NCBI GenBank assembly: GCA_022495995.1
Contig: JAFEMH010002516.1
Span: 1 to 64,000, forward strand
DNA length: 64,000 nucleotides
From: Adenophora triphylla var. japonica
Taxonomy: Eukaryota; Streptophyta; Magnoliopsida; Asterales; Campanulaceae
Direction: 5' to 3'
Under the pieces are notes generated by a model. The model ran no database searches. It was not told the DNA's origin and saw only the letters and a list, made by a program, of their open reading frames with translations. Both the position numbers and the translations under genes were made by a program. Shown in pieces: positions 45,221 through 55,859 of the stretch (within the stretch, counting starts at the first letter, position 1; each line of letters starts with the position of its first letter).

Positions 45221-45560
45221 TGAGGGGTTAGAATAAAGGGAGAGCCGTTGTGTTTTATTTTGTATGTTGGTAAGATGTCTTATGAGGCATTTCCTGATAA
45301 TTGAGAGCCCTGGTTATCTATTATATCTATTGTACTACGTATTAAGTTTTCTAATTACCAATAACCTTATAATTTCTTTACTTGGATGGATGCCATATAG
45401 TCCCTCCGTCGTACCTCCGTCACACACGTGAGTGGATACTTTTCTTTTTTTAGTCCGTCTCACGTGAGTGAAGATCGTTCAAAATGACAAAGTTTTTACA
45501 CTATTCCTCTCACTCATTCTCTCTCATGCTTTACTTTTACACTCACAACACCAATCAATT

Positions 45561-46051
45561 CACTACTAGAAAATCATTGTTTAGCAACCGCAAAATTAGT
45601 TGCTAATCTTTCAAATCGGTGGCTAAATTTAATATAGCAACCAAAATATCCGGTTACAAATCAGTGGCTAAATGCACGTAGCAAAATTAGTGACTGGGAA
45701 CTTAGTGGCAAAAACTGCAACTGAAAATCGGTGGTCATCTTTTGAATCACGCGGTTGCAAAATTTGAGTTATGGATTTTAAAAGCAATCGGTCGCTAATT
45801 TTTACAACTCATTATCAACCAATTTTCCGTGGCTAATCGGTTTTATGGAAATTGAGAGTAAGTAGTTGCAAAATTTTGCTACATAACACCAACCATTATC
45901 GGTGGCTAATTATATTTTTATTTTCAATTATAATTAATTAATTATATTATATATTCAGCAACCATAAAATTTAGTCACTAAATTAGCAACTACATTTTAG
46001 TAACTAGTTTTGAGGCTAAATCTGTAATAATCAATTTCAATAAATAAATAA

Positions 46052-46129
<78 letters not shown>

Positions 46130-46807
46130 ATTCAATTACTAAATTGAAAGCATACGAATTAAAAGAAAATAAAAAACAATGGATGAATTTTAAATATATT
46201 TTAATTTTTTTCAACCGTTTCGCAACTGATAAATAGTGACTGACATACAACAATAAAATTTAGTTTCATATTAGTTGCTAAAATGAGCCACGAAACATGA
46301 TTAGTTGCAGATTGACCTCCAACTTAGCCACCAAAAATGTCCAGTGGCTAAATTATCAACAGAAAAACGATGAGTCGCAAATTAGTTTCTAATATGGAAC
46401 AAAACTATTTAGTGGCAATTTAGCGGTGGCTAAAATATATCCGTTAGCAACGAATTTAGCCACCCATCTATTGACTTGTATATATTTGAACTTAGCTACT
46501 ATTTAGTTACTGCAATATTTTTAAAATTTTTACAATCATGCGCATATTATTTTTAGCAACCGTTTAGCAACAAATTTAGAGACCGACTTGCCACAAATAA
46601 AATTTTGTTACAAGTCAGATGCAAAATTAGCCACTATGTAAGATTAGTTGCTCATCAGTTGCTAGTATAGACACCAAAAATATTTGGTTGCAATTCAGTA
46701 TCTAAATTAGCAACCACAAAATTTCAGTTGCAAACTCGTTTTTAAATTAGCAACCGACTTTATTCAGTGACTAAAGGCAGTGGCTAAAACATGAATTTCT
46801 AGTAAAT
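45561..46807. mobile_element. small CACTA element, 1.25 kb, non-autonomous
   Basis: The left end is CACTACTAGAAAATCATTGT. The right end, CATGAATTTCTAGTAAAT, mirrors it from TACTAGAAA inward, with the outer three bases decayed. ATT flanks both sides (45558-45560, 46808-46810), and the sister copy at 12930 shows the empty site (CAATCAAATTACTATTCC). The interior is packed with TTAGTTGCTA / TAGCAACC / GGTGGCTAA motifs in both orientations, which are subterminal-type repeats, and no gene. Confidence 0.75.
46055..46127. repeat. (AT)n microsatellite
   Basis: About 70 bp of uninterrupted TA dinucleotides inside the small CACTA element. Confidence 0.95.
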
Positions 46808-47555
46808 ATTTACTATTCCTCCCACCCATTCTCTGATTTTTTTTCTCAAATAATTTCATTTTAAAATTTTAAATCCCAAAATAACCCACATTTAAAACTA
46901 TTTGTCAAAATGACCAACTTTTTAGAACTCGCTACATGGTGTAGCGAGTTTTTTGAAATGAAGAGTATAATTTTTTTATAGAAGTACATTTTTTTAAGTA
47001 TTTATTTGGACTTAGGTTTTGGTTTTGGCTGTGGTAATTTGAACTCGCCACACTGTGTAGCGAGTTCAAATTTTAGTTTTTTTTAAAGCATAAATTTTAA
47101 AATAAAATTTAGCAAATTTAAATTCGCTACATCGTGTAGCGAGTTCCAAAAAGTTAGTCATTTTGGCAAATATTTTCAACTGTGGGTTATTTTGGGATTT
47201 ATATTTTTAAAATGGAATTATTTGAGAAAAGAATCCTCATTCTCTCTCATATTTTATTTTTATACTCGCAACCTCATCCCACTAATTCTCTCTCCTACTT
47301 TTTCTTAATTCTTGTGTCCAATTTTTTGATCTCCACTTACGTGTGAGACGGAGGGAGTATAATTCTATAGCAAGCTTTACGAAAAGAAAAAAAAACTTAA
47401 TTAATACTATGTAAAAAGCATGTTATTATAGCATTAATATTGGATTTACGGTCATCTGAATGTTTTAAGTAGTAATCTGGTGTGAAGAACAGAAGAAATG
47501 ATCATGGTTGAGGGAATGATAAATTTCTAGGGTTAATTTTCAACTCTAGAAATGA

Positions 47556-47800
47556 TATACTCCCTCCGTCCCGAAAAATTAGTTCTCTTTTTTTGTTGTT
47601 AGTTTAAATGAATTTTGAGCAATAATTTATATTAGTATCAATCATCCTAATAAAAATCTAAAACTTGTTGTCAATACACTATTATAAATATTATTAGATT
47701 CTCATTAGGATAACGAAAAGTAACCTAAATTATTGGTTAAAGTTTATTCAAACTAACAATGAAAATAAGAGGGAGCAACTTTCCGAAATGGAGGGAGTAT
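47556..47800. mobile_element. Stowaway-like MITE, duplicate of 13806-14059
   Basis: TACTCCCTCCGTCCCGAAAA to TTTCCGAAATGGAGGGAGTA. Same insertion site as the older copy, so it was duplicated with the segment rather than inserted anew. Confidence 0.8.
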
Positions 47801-47980
47801 AATCTACAAGGATATTTTTGTTTTAGTTTCTTCCAAGCTTAGTTATGTTGGGCATCTTTAAAGTATTATACAAGTTGGAAAATACTTGTCCAAAAAGTGT
47901 TATTATTGTTGAAGCACTTATCCCATATCGGTAATAAACAAGCCTTGTGCTTAACATATAAACGGAGGGAGTATAATCTA

Positions 47981-48273
47981 CAAGGAGGAATTTAGCGCAT
48001 TGTTGGGGTTTAATATTTTGTTGACAAAATTCTCGAATAGTACTTTGACCTTACTAGGTCAAGATCCATTTAATCATAAGCATCGAGAGCTGTCTGTTGT
48101 AGGGGGAACTGGTGTTTTTCGACTTTGCGACGGGGAATGCAATCATGTAAAATCACTACCATGTTGGTGGTTTCGCTATTGTTTAGCTAACTATTTTCCT
48201 TAGGCACTATGTTAGTCCGTCTCCGTCTACGACTCTGACTCCGGCTTACTCCATTATCAAGCTGGTAGCTTGA
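47981..48273 (+). pseudogene. dirigent copy 3, 3' half only
   Basis: Begins mid-gene with CAAGGAGGAATTTAGCGC (the KEEFSALLG region) and keeps FNILLTKFSNSTLTLLGQDP and ELSVVGGTGVFRL. It then shifts frame at about 48125 (CTTTGCGACG instead of CTTGCGACG) and differs from the intact gene in its last codons. The final stop position (TGA, 48271-48273) and the 3' UTR are conserved. The first half is missing: MITE sequence (GGAGGGAGTATAATCTACAAGG) joins directly to the dirigent sequence. Confidence 0.88.
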
Positions 48274-48383
48274 TGAGGGGTTAGAATAAAGGGAGGGCCG
48301 CTGTGTTTTATTTTGTATGTTGGTAAGATGTCTTATGAGGCATTTCCTGGTTCTCTATTATATCTATTGTACTGCGTATTAAG

Positions 48384-48943
48384 TAGACCTGTCAATTGGG
48401 TCGAGTCGGGTTAAAACGGGTAACGAGTTGTTGAAGCGGGTAACGGGTTGAGAAGAGTAATACCTGTTACAACCCGTTTAACATACGGGTCGAATGTGGC
48501 TGGTCGACTCGGATAAACCGATAAGCTCAACTCTTTTTTTTTCTTTTGAATTACTCGACTAGAAAAAATAATTTTCAAAAATAAATTAATTTTTTTGACC
48601 CGACGGTGGGGGTAGGGGTGTGGTGGGGGCAGGGGGTGGGGCTGGGGCGGGGTGGGGGGGGGGGTAGGGGGTGGGGTGGTTAAAAATAAATTTAAAATGT
48701 TTAATTTATTTTTTTTACCCGGGGTGGGTGGGGGTGTTTGATAAGCTCTCCAGGTAATGTTGATGCATGATTTTTGGTCTCTGGGTGGCTGAGTTAGCTT
48801 TTAGTTAAGGTAATATGGTACTATGTTCTCTTTTGGTACTGAAATACGACCTTTTCGTGTTTATCTGACAAGTAAAGGGCTATCTTTTACTACTGTTGCC
48901 CCAAAATGTATCTTTAAATGTTTAATTTTTTTTTTTACCCGGG

Positions 48944-48982
<39 letters not shown>

Positions 48983-49296
48983 GGGGGTTGTTAAAAAAAT
49001 AATTTAATGATTAAATTTTTTCTTATCCGATGGGGTGTGGGGGGGGGGGGTAGGGGGTTGGTGGGGTGGGTGGGGGCAGGGGTTTAAAACTAAGTTTATT
49101 TTGGTTCATCTCCCTATCAATATAAATATAACGGTTGAGACTGGTTGACGAGTTGACCCGCTTTAACCCGCAAAATTTAACGGGTTAAAGCGGGTAACTC
49201 GTTTCAACCCGAAATTGTTAATGAGTTGTGTTAGGTCGGGTAATTAGCGAGTCGGGTTGAGCAGGTTCTTGAGTAATGGGTAAAAATTGACACCTA
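48384..49296. mobile_element. hAT-type non-autonomous element with G-rich core
   Basis: Ends TAGACCTGTCAATTGGG and TAAAAATTGACACCTA are imperfect inverted repeats (TAGxxxTGTCAATT). The 8-bp duplication GTATTAAG flanks it at 48376-48383 and 49297-49304, matching the empty site in dirigent copies 1 and 2 (TACGTATTAAGTTTTC). Subterminal ACGGGTAACGAGTTG and CGGGTTAAAGCGGGTAAC words fit hAT. The core holds long G runs (48606-48680, 49030-49082), a (GT)n tract (48947-48980) and a 48740-48910 segment of different composition. Confidence 0.85.
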
Positions 49297-49348
49297 GTAT
49301 TAAGTTTTCTAATTACCAATTAAAGCTACTCCCTCGGTGTCATATCTT

Positions 49349-49625
49349 ATACTCCCTCCCTCCGTCCCATTACAATTTACTCAGTTACTTGTTCACGCGT
49401 AGATTAGGGAAAAAAATAATGATATAAATATTATGAGTGTAAAAGTAAAATAGGAGAGAGAATGAGTGAAATGAATAGTAAATTATAATGGTTTTGTGAG
49501 TATTAAAATAATGTAGAAAAAAGAATGAGTGGAGGGAATAGTGATAAAAACTTAGAAAGTGTGTGATTTGTAGTAGGACGCTCAAAAAAAAAAATATGTA
49601 ATTTGTAATGGGACGGAGGGAGTAT
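49349..49625. mobile_element. Stowaway-like MITE
   Basis: Left end TACTCCCTCCCTCCGTCCCATT (with one duplicated CCTC), right end AATGGGACGGAGGGAGTA. Confidence 0.85.
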
Positions 49626-50261
49626 ATTAATCAACAATGAAAACAAGAGGGAGGGAGTAACTTTCCGGAACTGAGGGAGTATTATCTACAAGGATATTTT
49701 TGTTTTAGTTTCTTCCAAACTTAGTTATGTTGGGCATCTTTAAAGTATTATGACAAGTTGGAAAATACTTGTCCAAAAAGTGTTATTATGGGAAAAAGAA
49801 TCCCCATTTAGCAGGTACCCATATGTTTAAAAAAAAAAAAATCAAAGAGGATATATTTATATACTCCTTCCGTCCCGAGTTAAGCTTCACCATTTTGGTG
49901 AAGCACACAAATTAAGAAAATAATATATATATTCAAAAATAATGAAAGTGGGAGAAGGGTTGTGAGAGAAAAGAAGTGAGTAAATATGACAAGTGAGACC
50001 CATAATTTAAATGTGTGAGAGAAAAAAATTAGTGAGTATAATAAATTATGGACTTTTCTATTGTGTGCCCATGGGCACATGATAAGGATTAAAGATTCTC
50101 TAGTAATGTGTGTCAAATTAATACTTGACACACATTACAAGAGAATCTTTTAAAGATTCTCTTGTAATGTGTGTCAAGTATTAATTTGACACACATTACA
50201 AGAGAATCTTTAAAAGATTTATTCAAAGATTCTCTTGCACTACTGGAAATCACACTTTAGG

Positions 50262-50799
50262 CTACAAAAATAATTGGTCGCCTTATTCTTAAATTCGTCG
50301 CCAAAAACCTATGGCGACAAATCTTTGTCGCCAAAGCTTGGTCACACAAACCTCCTGGCCTCAGGTTTTAGGCGACGAAAATTAAAGTTGGTCGCCTAAA
50401 CTCTTTCTTGGGCGACGAATTCAAACATTTTCGCCTCAGCTTTTAGGCGACGAAAATCAAAGTTGGTCGCCTAAAATTATTCTTTGGCGACAAAGTATTT
50501 TGGTCTCCTAAGTCACTAAATTAGGCCACAAAAATTACATCTGGTCGCCTAAAAGTATTCTTTGGCGACAAAGTATTTTGGTCTCCTAAGTAACGAATTT
50601 AAGGCCACAATTTACACCTGGTCGCCTAAAAAATTCTTTGGCGACAAAGTATTTTGGCCTCCTAAGTAACCAAATTAAGGCCACAAAAACCACACCTGGT
50701 CGCCTAAAATTATTCTTTGGTGACAATTATTTTGGTCTCCTAAGTAACCAAATTAAGGCCACAAAAACTAAACTTGGTCGCCTAAAAGTATTTTTGGTG

Positions 50800-50800
<1 letters not shown>
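50262..50800. repeat. left subterminal repeats of the large CACTA element
   Basis: About seven imperfect units of 60-75 bp such as CTTTGGCGACAAAGTATTTTGG and TGGTCGCCTAAAA. These are the kind of motifs bound by TNPA-type proteins. Confidence 0.85.

Positions 50801-50802
<2 letters not shown>

Positions 50803-50891
<89 letters not shown>
50803..50891. repeat. (AT)n microsatellite
   Basis: Nearly 90 bp of AT dinucleotides adjoining the subterminal repeats. Confidence 0.95.
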
Positions 50892-50895
<4 letters not shown>

Positions 50896-51111
50896 CATAA
50901 AGTATTTTGGCTTCCTAAGTAACAATTTAAATTTTACAAAAAGCATTAAAATTAACATGTAATAGTACTAACTAATATAGCATAATGTTCAAATAAAAAC
51001 CAACCAACTAAATAGTACCATAAACATACTCCTTCAAAATACTATCACTAAAGTATTGCCATAAAAAAATTTCATAAAGTTTTTTAAACATAAGATAAGT
51101 TTGGAGCAAGT

Positions 51112-53901
51112 TCAAACTTGATTACTTGTCGACGTAGATTGAGTCACAATGCCATCAAGCGATTGTATACCATTAGCTTTCAACACATCAAGAAGTTTGC
51201 TAAACATACTTGTTTGAGACGCCATTTCTTCTTTTAACTGCTTCACCTCTTCTTGTGATTGTCCCAATTTTTCTTCTAAATCCTTCACTTTATTGATTGA
51301 TGCTTGAGATGTTGAAGGTGGCAATCGGCGTTTAACATCACGTACCATCCCACGACCCATACCCCTCACATAACTCCCAACATTCGGACCCAATTCCTCA
51401 AGAGTCTCTGTCAGTATTTTCACTCCTATTTTCGGACCGGGAAGTGGAATTTCGTCCAACGGGGTGTCGGGTGCAAACTGAGATTCATAGTCCTTAGTAA
51501 AATCATTTATCTTTTTTTGCATCTTTTCCTGAAATTAAAAAAAAAACAATTAAACTCATAAATTATACTAAAAAAGTTATATAAAAAAATCCTACATATA
51601 TGAGAAAACACTAACATATAAAGGAGCTGCTGCTGGATTATCTGGCGTGACATAAACTTTCTTAAAGTTATCAACTGCCGGAAATTTTGAGCCCTTTTCC
51701 TACAAAAATATAAAAGAAATAAAGAAATAAAGAAAAGGCAAAAATAATCAAATAATATAACATTAATGAATAATATTATTATACCATTAGATCTTGAATC
51801 TGGTATACAAATGGTTTGGCTCCACCATGATGATTTAACAGCTTCTTTCCACGGTTACCCTTGTTCGCAGCTGATTTTTTCTAATATGAGAAGGATAAAT
51901 AACCAACCAAAACGATCATTAATAAAAAAAAAAAAAGGACTATTGATCAGCAAAATACATGCATCAGCGAAAATGGTCATGCTTACTAATATGAGCAGGA
52001 TAAATAACCAACCAAAACGATCATTATTAAAAAAAAAAGGATTACAAAGGGAGCCAGAAGAAATGAACTGAACGAAATAGCCTAAATGGGAAAGAGCAAG
52101 AAAACTTTCAACTAACAAATGGAAAGATGTTTGGGACAGATGATCAAGCGATGCCAGAAAGAAGGAGAAAATCAGTAAAAGAAGATGAGAAGAAATTATA
52201 GAATGGTAAGATGTTTGGGACAGAAACTTCTATTCATGCGCTTCTAATCTCTTTCCTGGGCTTACTGATAGGTAGCCCGAAAACAGTTCTACCTTTCTCA
52301 GCATTTTATCTCACATGCAAATGTTTAATAGCCCTGATTCTAGTTCTTGGGTTTTGAGGACTCAGTCTTTTATGTCTAACTTAATCTGGATTCCTTAATG
52401 ATCTAGCTTTAATCCCTATCGTCTTATATTTGGAAAGATCAGGGCCTTTCAATGGCAGGGACTTTAGTTCGAATCTGGTTTTATAAAGATTAATAAAAAC
52501 AATTCAAAGTAATTTCTTACGCATTATAGGACTATCTCTCCAAAAAGCTATTTGTGTAAGTTTGCTTCTAGGAATATATATCAGCTCTTTCTTCACTTCA
52601 ATTAGAACAGGATGTTTGGAATGACAGGTAAGTTATGGACTGAACAAAATAGTCAAGTAAGAGCCTACAGTAGTGTATTCTTGAGATACTCCAACTCTTT
52701 ACACAAAGCATATCTAAGGATTGATCAGTGATGTAAGCAACTAGGCACTTTCAAAACCCATGAGAATTACTAGCATTAAAGATTGACTTGCAAGAATAAA
52801 TAGCTTTGCGACCAACTTTTAGAGACAATGTGCTTTATGAAACTAACTGTAACACTATCTAGTTCATGTTTGTAGCAGAATCCACTGATGTTTTCTGCAA
52901 GGAGCAACTAACTTTTCTCAAGGTGAAATCTAAACTATACACAGATTGCACAGAAACACACATAAATACTTTGCACAATTGGGTATATTAAATTTACAAA
53001 CAAATTAACTCTTACTTGGAATTTCGAGGTCATAAAGTGATCACATAACTTGCGCCAATGAGGTTCCCGCTCCGCTTGTATAAACTCAAGAGGAGGGAAA
53101 GCTTGAGCTTCTTCCTCTTTATCAAATTCTTTAAAATACAGGTGACAATCATACTTCCAATCTGAAAATCGTTGTCTGAAAATAGAGTCAATGTAATGGG
53201 TTGTTTGCTCATCATCATAATCGATGTCGAAGCATACCTAAATTTTACAAACATGAAATAAATAAGTAACTACATGAAAAATAATAGAATATTAATCAAC
53301 TTAATCACATACACACAATATATTAAGTTTAAGAATACTAACCGTGAGGAAATCACGAAGATCACATTTTTCGGTAGTTGAAAGATCGTCAAAAGAGGGC
53401 ACATTCATTGGGCAATGAGTTCGAACAATTGCACCAATGTCATGTACAAGCAAGCTATGGGTTTGGCTTTTTTCTGCTCCACGGAAACGTGGGTCATAAT
53501 TTATTTTGATTCTGTTCCCACTTGCTAGCACAATCTTTTGACTTTTAATCATCCGGCATTTACCACGAACTTTCTTACGTGGCCGCACTATATAATAAAA
53601 ATAGTATAAGTTAAATCATATATGAGTTTATTAGAAATTTCGATATAAGAAAGTCTCGCAATGTACCTGATAAATGTTCCTCATCAGATTCTTGGTCAGA
53701 AATCGTAGGAGCCTCAACTACTTTACTATATTTACGGCGAGCAGATTTTGGAGCACGAATAATAGGGGGTGAGCCAGGAGGTGAGGCGATTTGAGGTGCA
53801 GGAGAAGACCCGGTCGTAAGAGCGTGTGACATACGACTCACACTAGAGGAAGGTGCTTGTTGGGAGAGGTTAAACTTTGAGATCATGCGACGAGTCGTCA
53901 T
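51112..53901 (-). CDS. TNPA-like/Transposase_24-type protein of the CACTA element, six exons, open
   Basis: Six exons join through GT..AG introns: 53667-53901, 53343-53587, 53016-53237, 51785-51880, 51616-51699 and 51112-51528 (1299 nt, about 432 codons, no internal stop seen). Order of features: Ser/Pro-rich N-terminus (MTTRRMISKFNLSQQ), basic VRPRKKVRGKCRM, GNRIKINYDPRFRG, DIGAIVRTHCP, DLRDFLT, CFDIDYDDEQT, FPPLEFIQAEREPHWRKLCD, GNRGKKLLNHHGGAKPF, KGSKFPAVDNFKKVYV, and a C-terminal coiled coil (KVKDLEEKLGQSQEEVKQLK). The layout matches plant Transposase_24 proteins, the second gene of CACTA elements, thought to bind subterminal repeats. A non-coding first exon may end at donor 55010. Its intactness contrasts with the neighbouring transposase. 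Confidence 0.85.
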
Positions 53902-55859
53902 CTAAAATTGTAAGATAAGTTAAAGTAAGTCAAACATAGTTGTAGGTTCGAATTGACATTTTAAACATTAATAGTATAATTTGTTCACCACTTACTTATT
54001 GGGACGGTACTCTTTTCATATTCTAACATACAGTGAGAGTTCTTATTCAAAAAGTGTTCCATTGAATGTTATAGTCCAATTCACCCAGAGAAGCTAGGAA
54101 CATGGATAGAAAGTGTTCATTCTCTCATTTCGATTCTCCTATAACTATGCAATTATCATAAGAGAGCACATACCAAGAGTTTTAATCTCTTGACAGGTAT
54201 TTAGGATTATATTCAAACAAGTTGATACTCCAACATTGTGAACACGAATTCGATAAGTTTTGCCTGCAGTGCATAGGAACAATACCAGTTAAAACTTACA
54301 AACTCAAAGAGCATTGGCATATAATAATGAATAGGGCATCGATTTTGGGAAGAATAGAAACTCGCAGTATTACACAAACTAATGATTTATCACCAACTTA
54401 AATGCATTACCAGGGTCAACATTGATTGTTTCATGGTCAAATAAATAAATAAAAGAAAACTACTTCAAAATTTGAAAGAGAAGTGTTTGCACATTAAACG
54501 GGTACAAATAAATGAATTCCTGACAAGAAAGAGAAGTGTTTTCACATTAAACACATACAAACTTCTACACCCTCTGTCCCAAACAAGAGAAGTGTTTGCA
54601 CATTAAACGGGTACAAATAAATAAATAAATAATAATGACTATTGGAAAATTCCTGACAAGAAAGAGAACCTCTTATTAGCATGAACGAAAATTTCAGTTT
54701 TAACTCCCTTTCTTCAGGGATTTCACACCCCCATTTCTGTACACAGATGAGCATAACTCACACTTGAAGACAGGCATCCAAATGTTGCCAAACAAAAGAA
54801 AACTACTTCAAAATTTGAAAGAGACATTTTGACAAACAGTTGGTGGGCATATGAAATCATGAAAACCAAACAAAAGAAAACTATGGATGACAGTAACTTC
54901 AATAGGGAAACTAAAAATTTGCCAAAACCTTAAAGTTGAGTTACTTGAGAGAGTACGATAGATATAGAGAGAGAGAGTGTGTGTGTGTGTGTGTGTGTGT
55001 GACACTAACCTGGTATAAAACGTCTGTCTGAATGACGCCGGGACTGCGGCCGTCTGGTTCGATCGAAGGGGGAGAGAGAGAGAGGGATTGAAAATTTGTA
55101 TATACTCCCTCCGTCCCGCTTATTACTTCACCATTTTGGCTCCGGCGCGCAAATTAAGGTGGAGAAAATGTTGTGATTGTAATTTGAAAATAGGAGAGAG
55201 AATGAGTGGAGGAAATAGTAAATTATAATGGTGTTGTGAGTATTAAAATAATGTAGGAGAGAGAATGAGTGGAGGGAATAGTAAAGATTCCTTTGACAAA
55301 AAAAGGAAAGTGAATGACACCAAAAGCGGACAAGTTATCACGACGGAGGAGTATAAGATTTGTTTGAATAAAGATTAAAGATAAAGGCTTTTGGGAATGG
55401 TGGGAAACTGAAATGGTGGGAAATTGAAATAAATTGGGGGAATTTTAAAAGTTTTGGCACAAACCTTCGTCTCCCTCCAGTTCAATGCCTTATTTCGCCT
55501 ACAATTCGTCCCAATCCGTCCGCAAATCGTGAGCCAATCCGCCCGTAATTCGCCCTTCAGCGGTCGCCCAAGAACAATAGGTTGGCGTTGAAATCTTGTT
55601 GCGCCGGCCAGAGTTTGATTTTGGGGCACTTTGCCCTTTCTTTAAAATAAATATTTTTAAAATATTTCTAAATTAAAAGTTTGATATTCATTTATTTTTT
55701 ATTCTAAAAAGACAATTCATTTGAATTTGAAATATTCACTTTGGAAAAAAAAGATAAATAATTTCGATATAATTAAATAAACTAAATTAATTAGAAACAT
55801 AATTTATTGAGCAACATATCAAACATAATTCAAAGTACAAGTTTTGATACAAATTAAAT
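53902..55859. other. inter-gene region of the CACTA element; leader exon and MITE
   Basis: A minus-strand exon-like block ends at donor TATACCAG|GTTAGTG (55010) next to a (GT)n/(GA)n microsatellite (54964-55000), a likely 5' UTR exon of the downstream gene. A Stowaway-like MITE occupies 55101-55352. At 54460-54620 and 54790-54830 the words ACTACTTCAAAATTTGAAAGAG and AGAAGTGTTTGCACATTAAA are duplicated. 55375-55629 has an open minus frame without a recognised motif. Confidence 0.5.
55101..55352. mobile_element. Stowaway-like MITE inside the CACTA element
   Basis: Left end TATACTCCCTCCGTCCCGCT and a decayed right end TCACGACGGAGGAGTATAA. The interior shares GAATGAGTGGAGGGAATAGTA with MITEs at 49349 and 21195. 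Confidence 0.8.

Larger units (their letters stand above)
45400..47360. mobile_element. composite MITE duplicated from 12770-13609, with a CACTA element inside
   Basis: The same ends (TAGTCCCTCCGTCGTACCTC, TGTGAGACGGAGGGAGTATA) and the same inner inverted arms with CGCTACATGGTGTAGCG as at 12770-13609. The additional length is the CACTA insertion at 45561-46807 and lacks some of the TTTTGG repeat found in the older copy. Confidence 0.7.

Noticed and set aside
45990..46253. 87-codon minus frame with a Tyr-Ile repeat
   Set aside because: Translation of an (AT)n microsatellite; the same holds for 50638-50892.
50262..50800. CRISPR-like regular repeats
   Set aside because: The units are imperfect, appear in both orientations at both ends of a CACTA element, and the genome is a plant nuclear genome.
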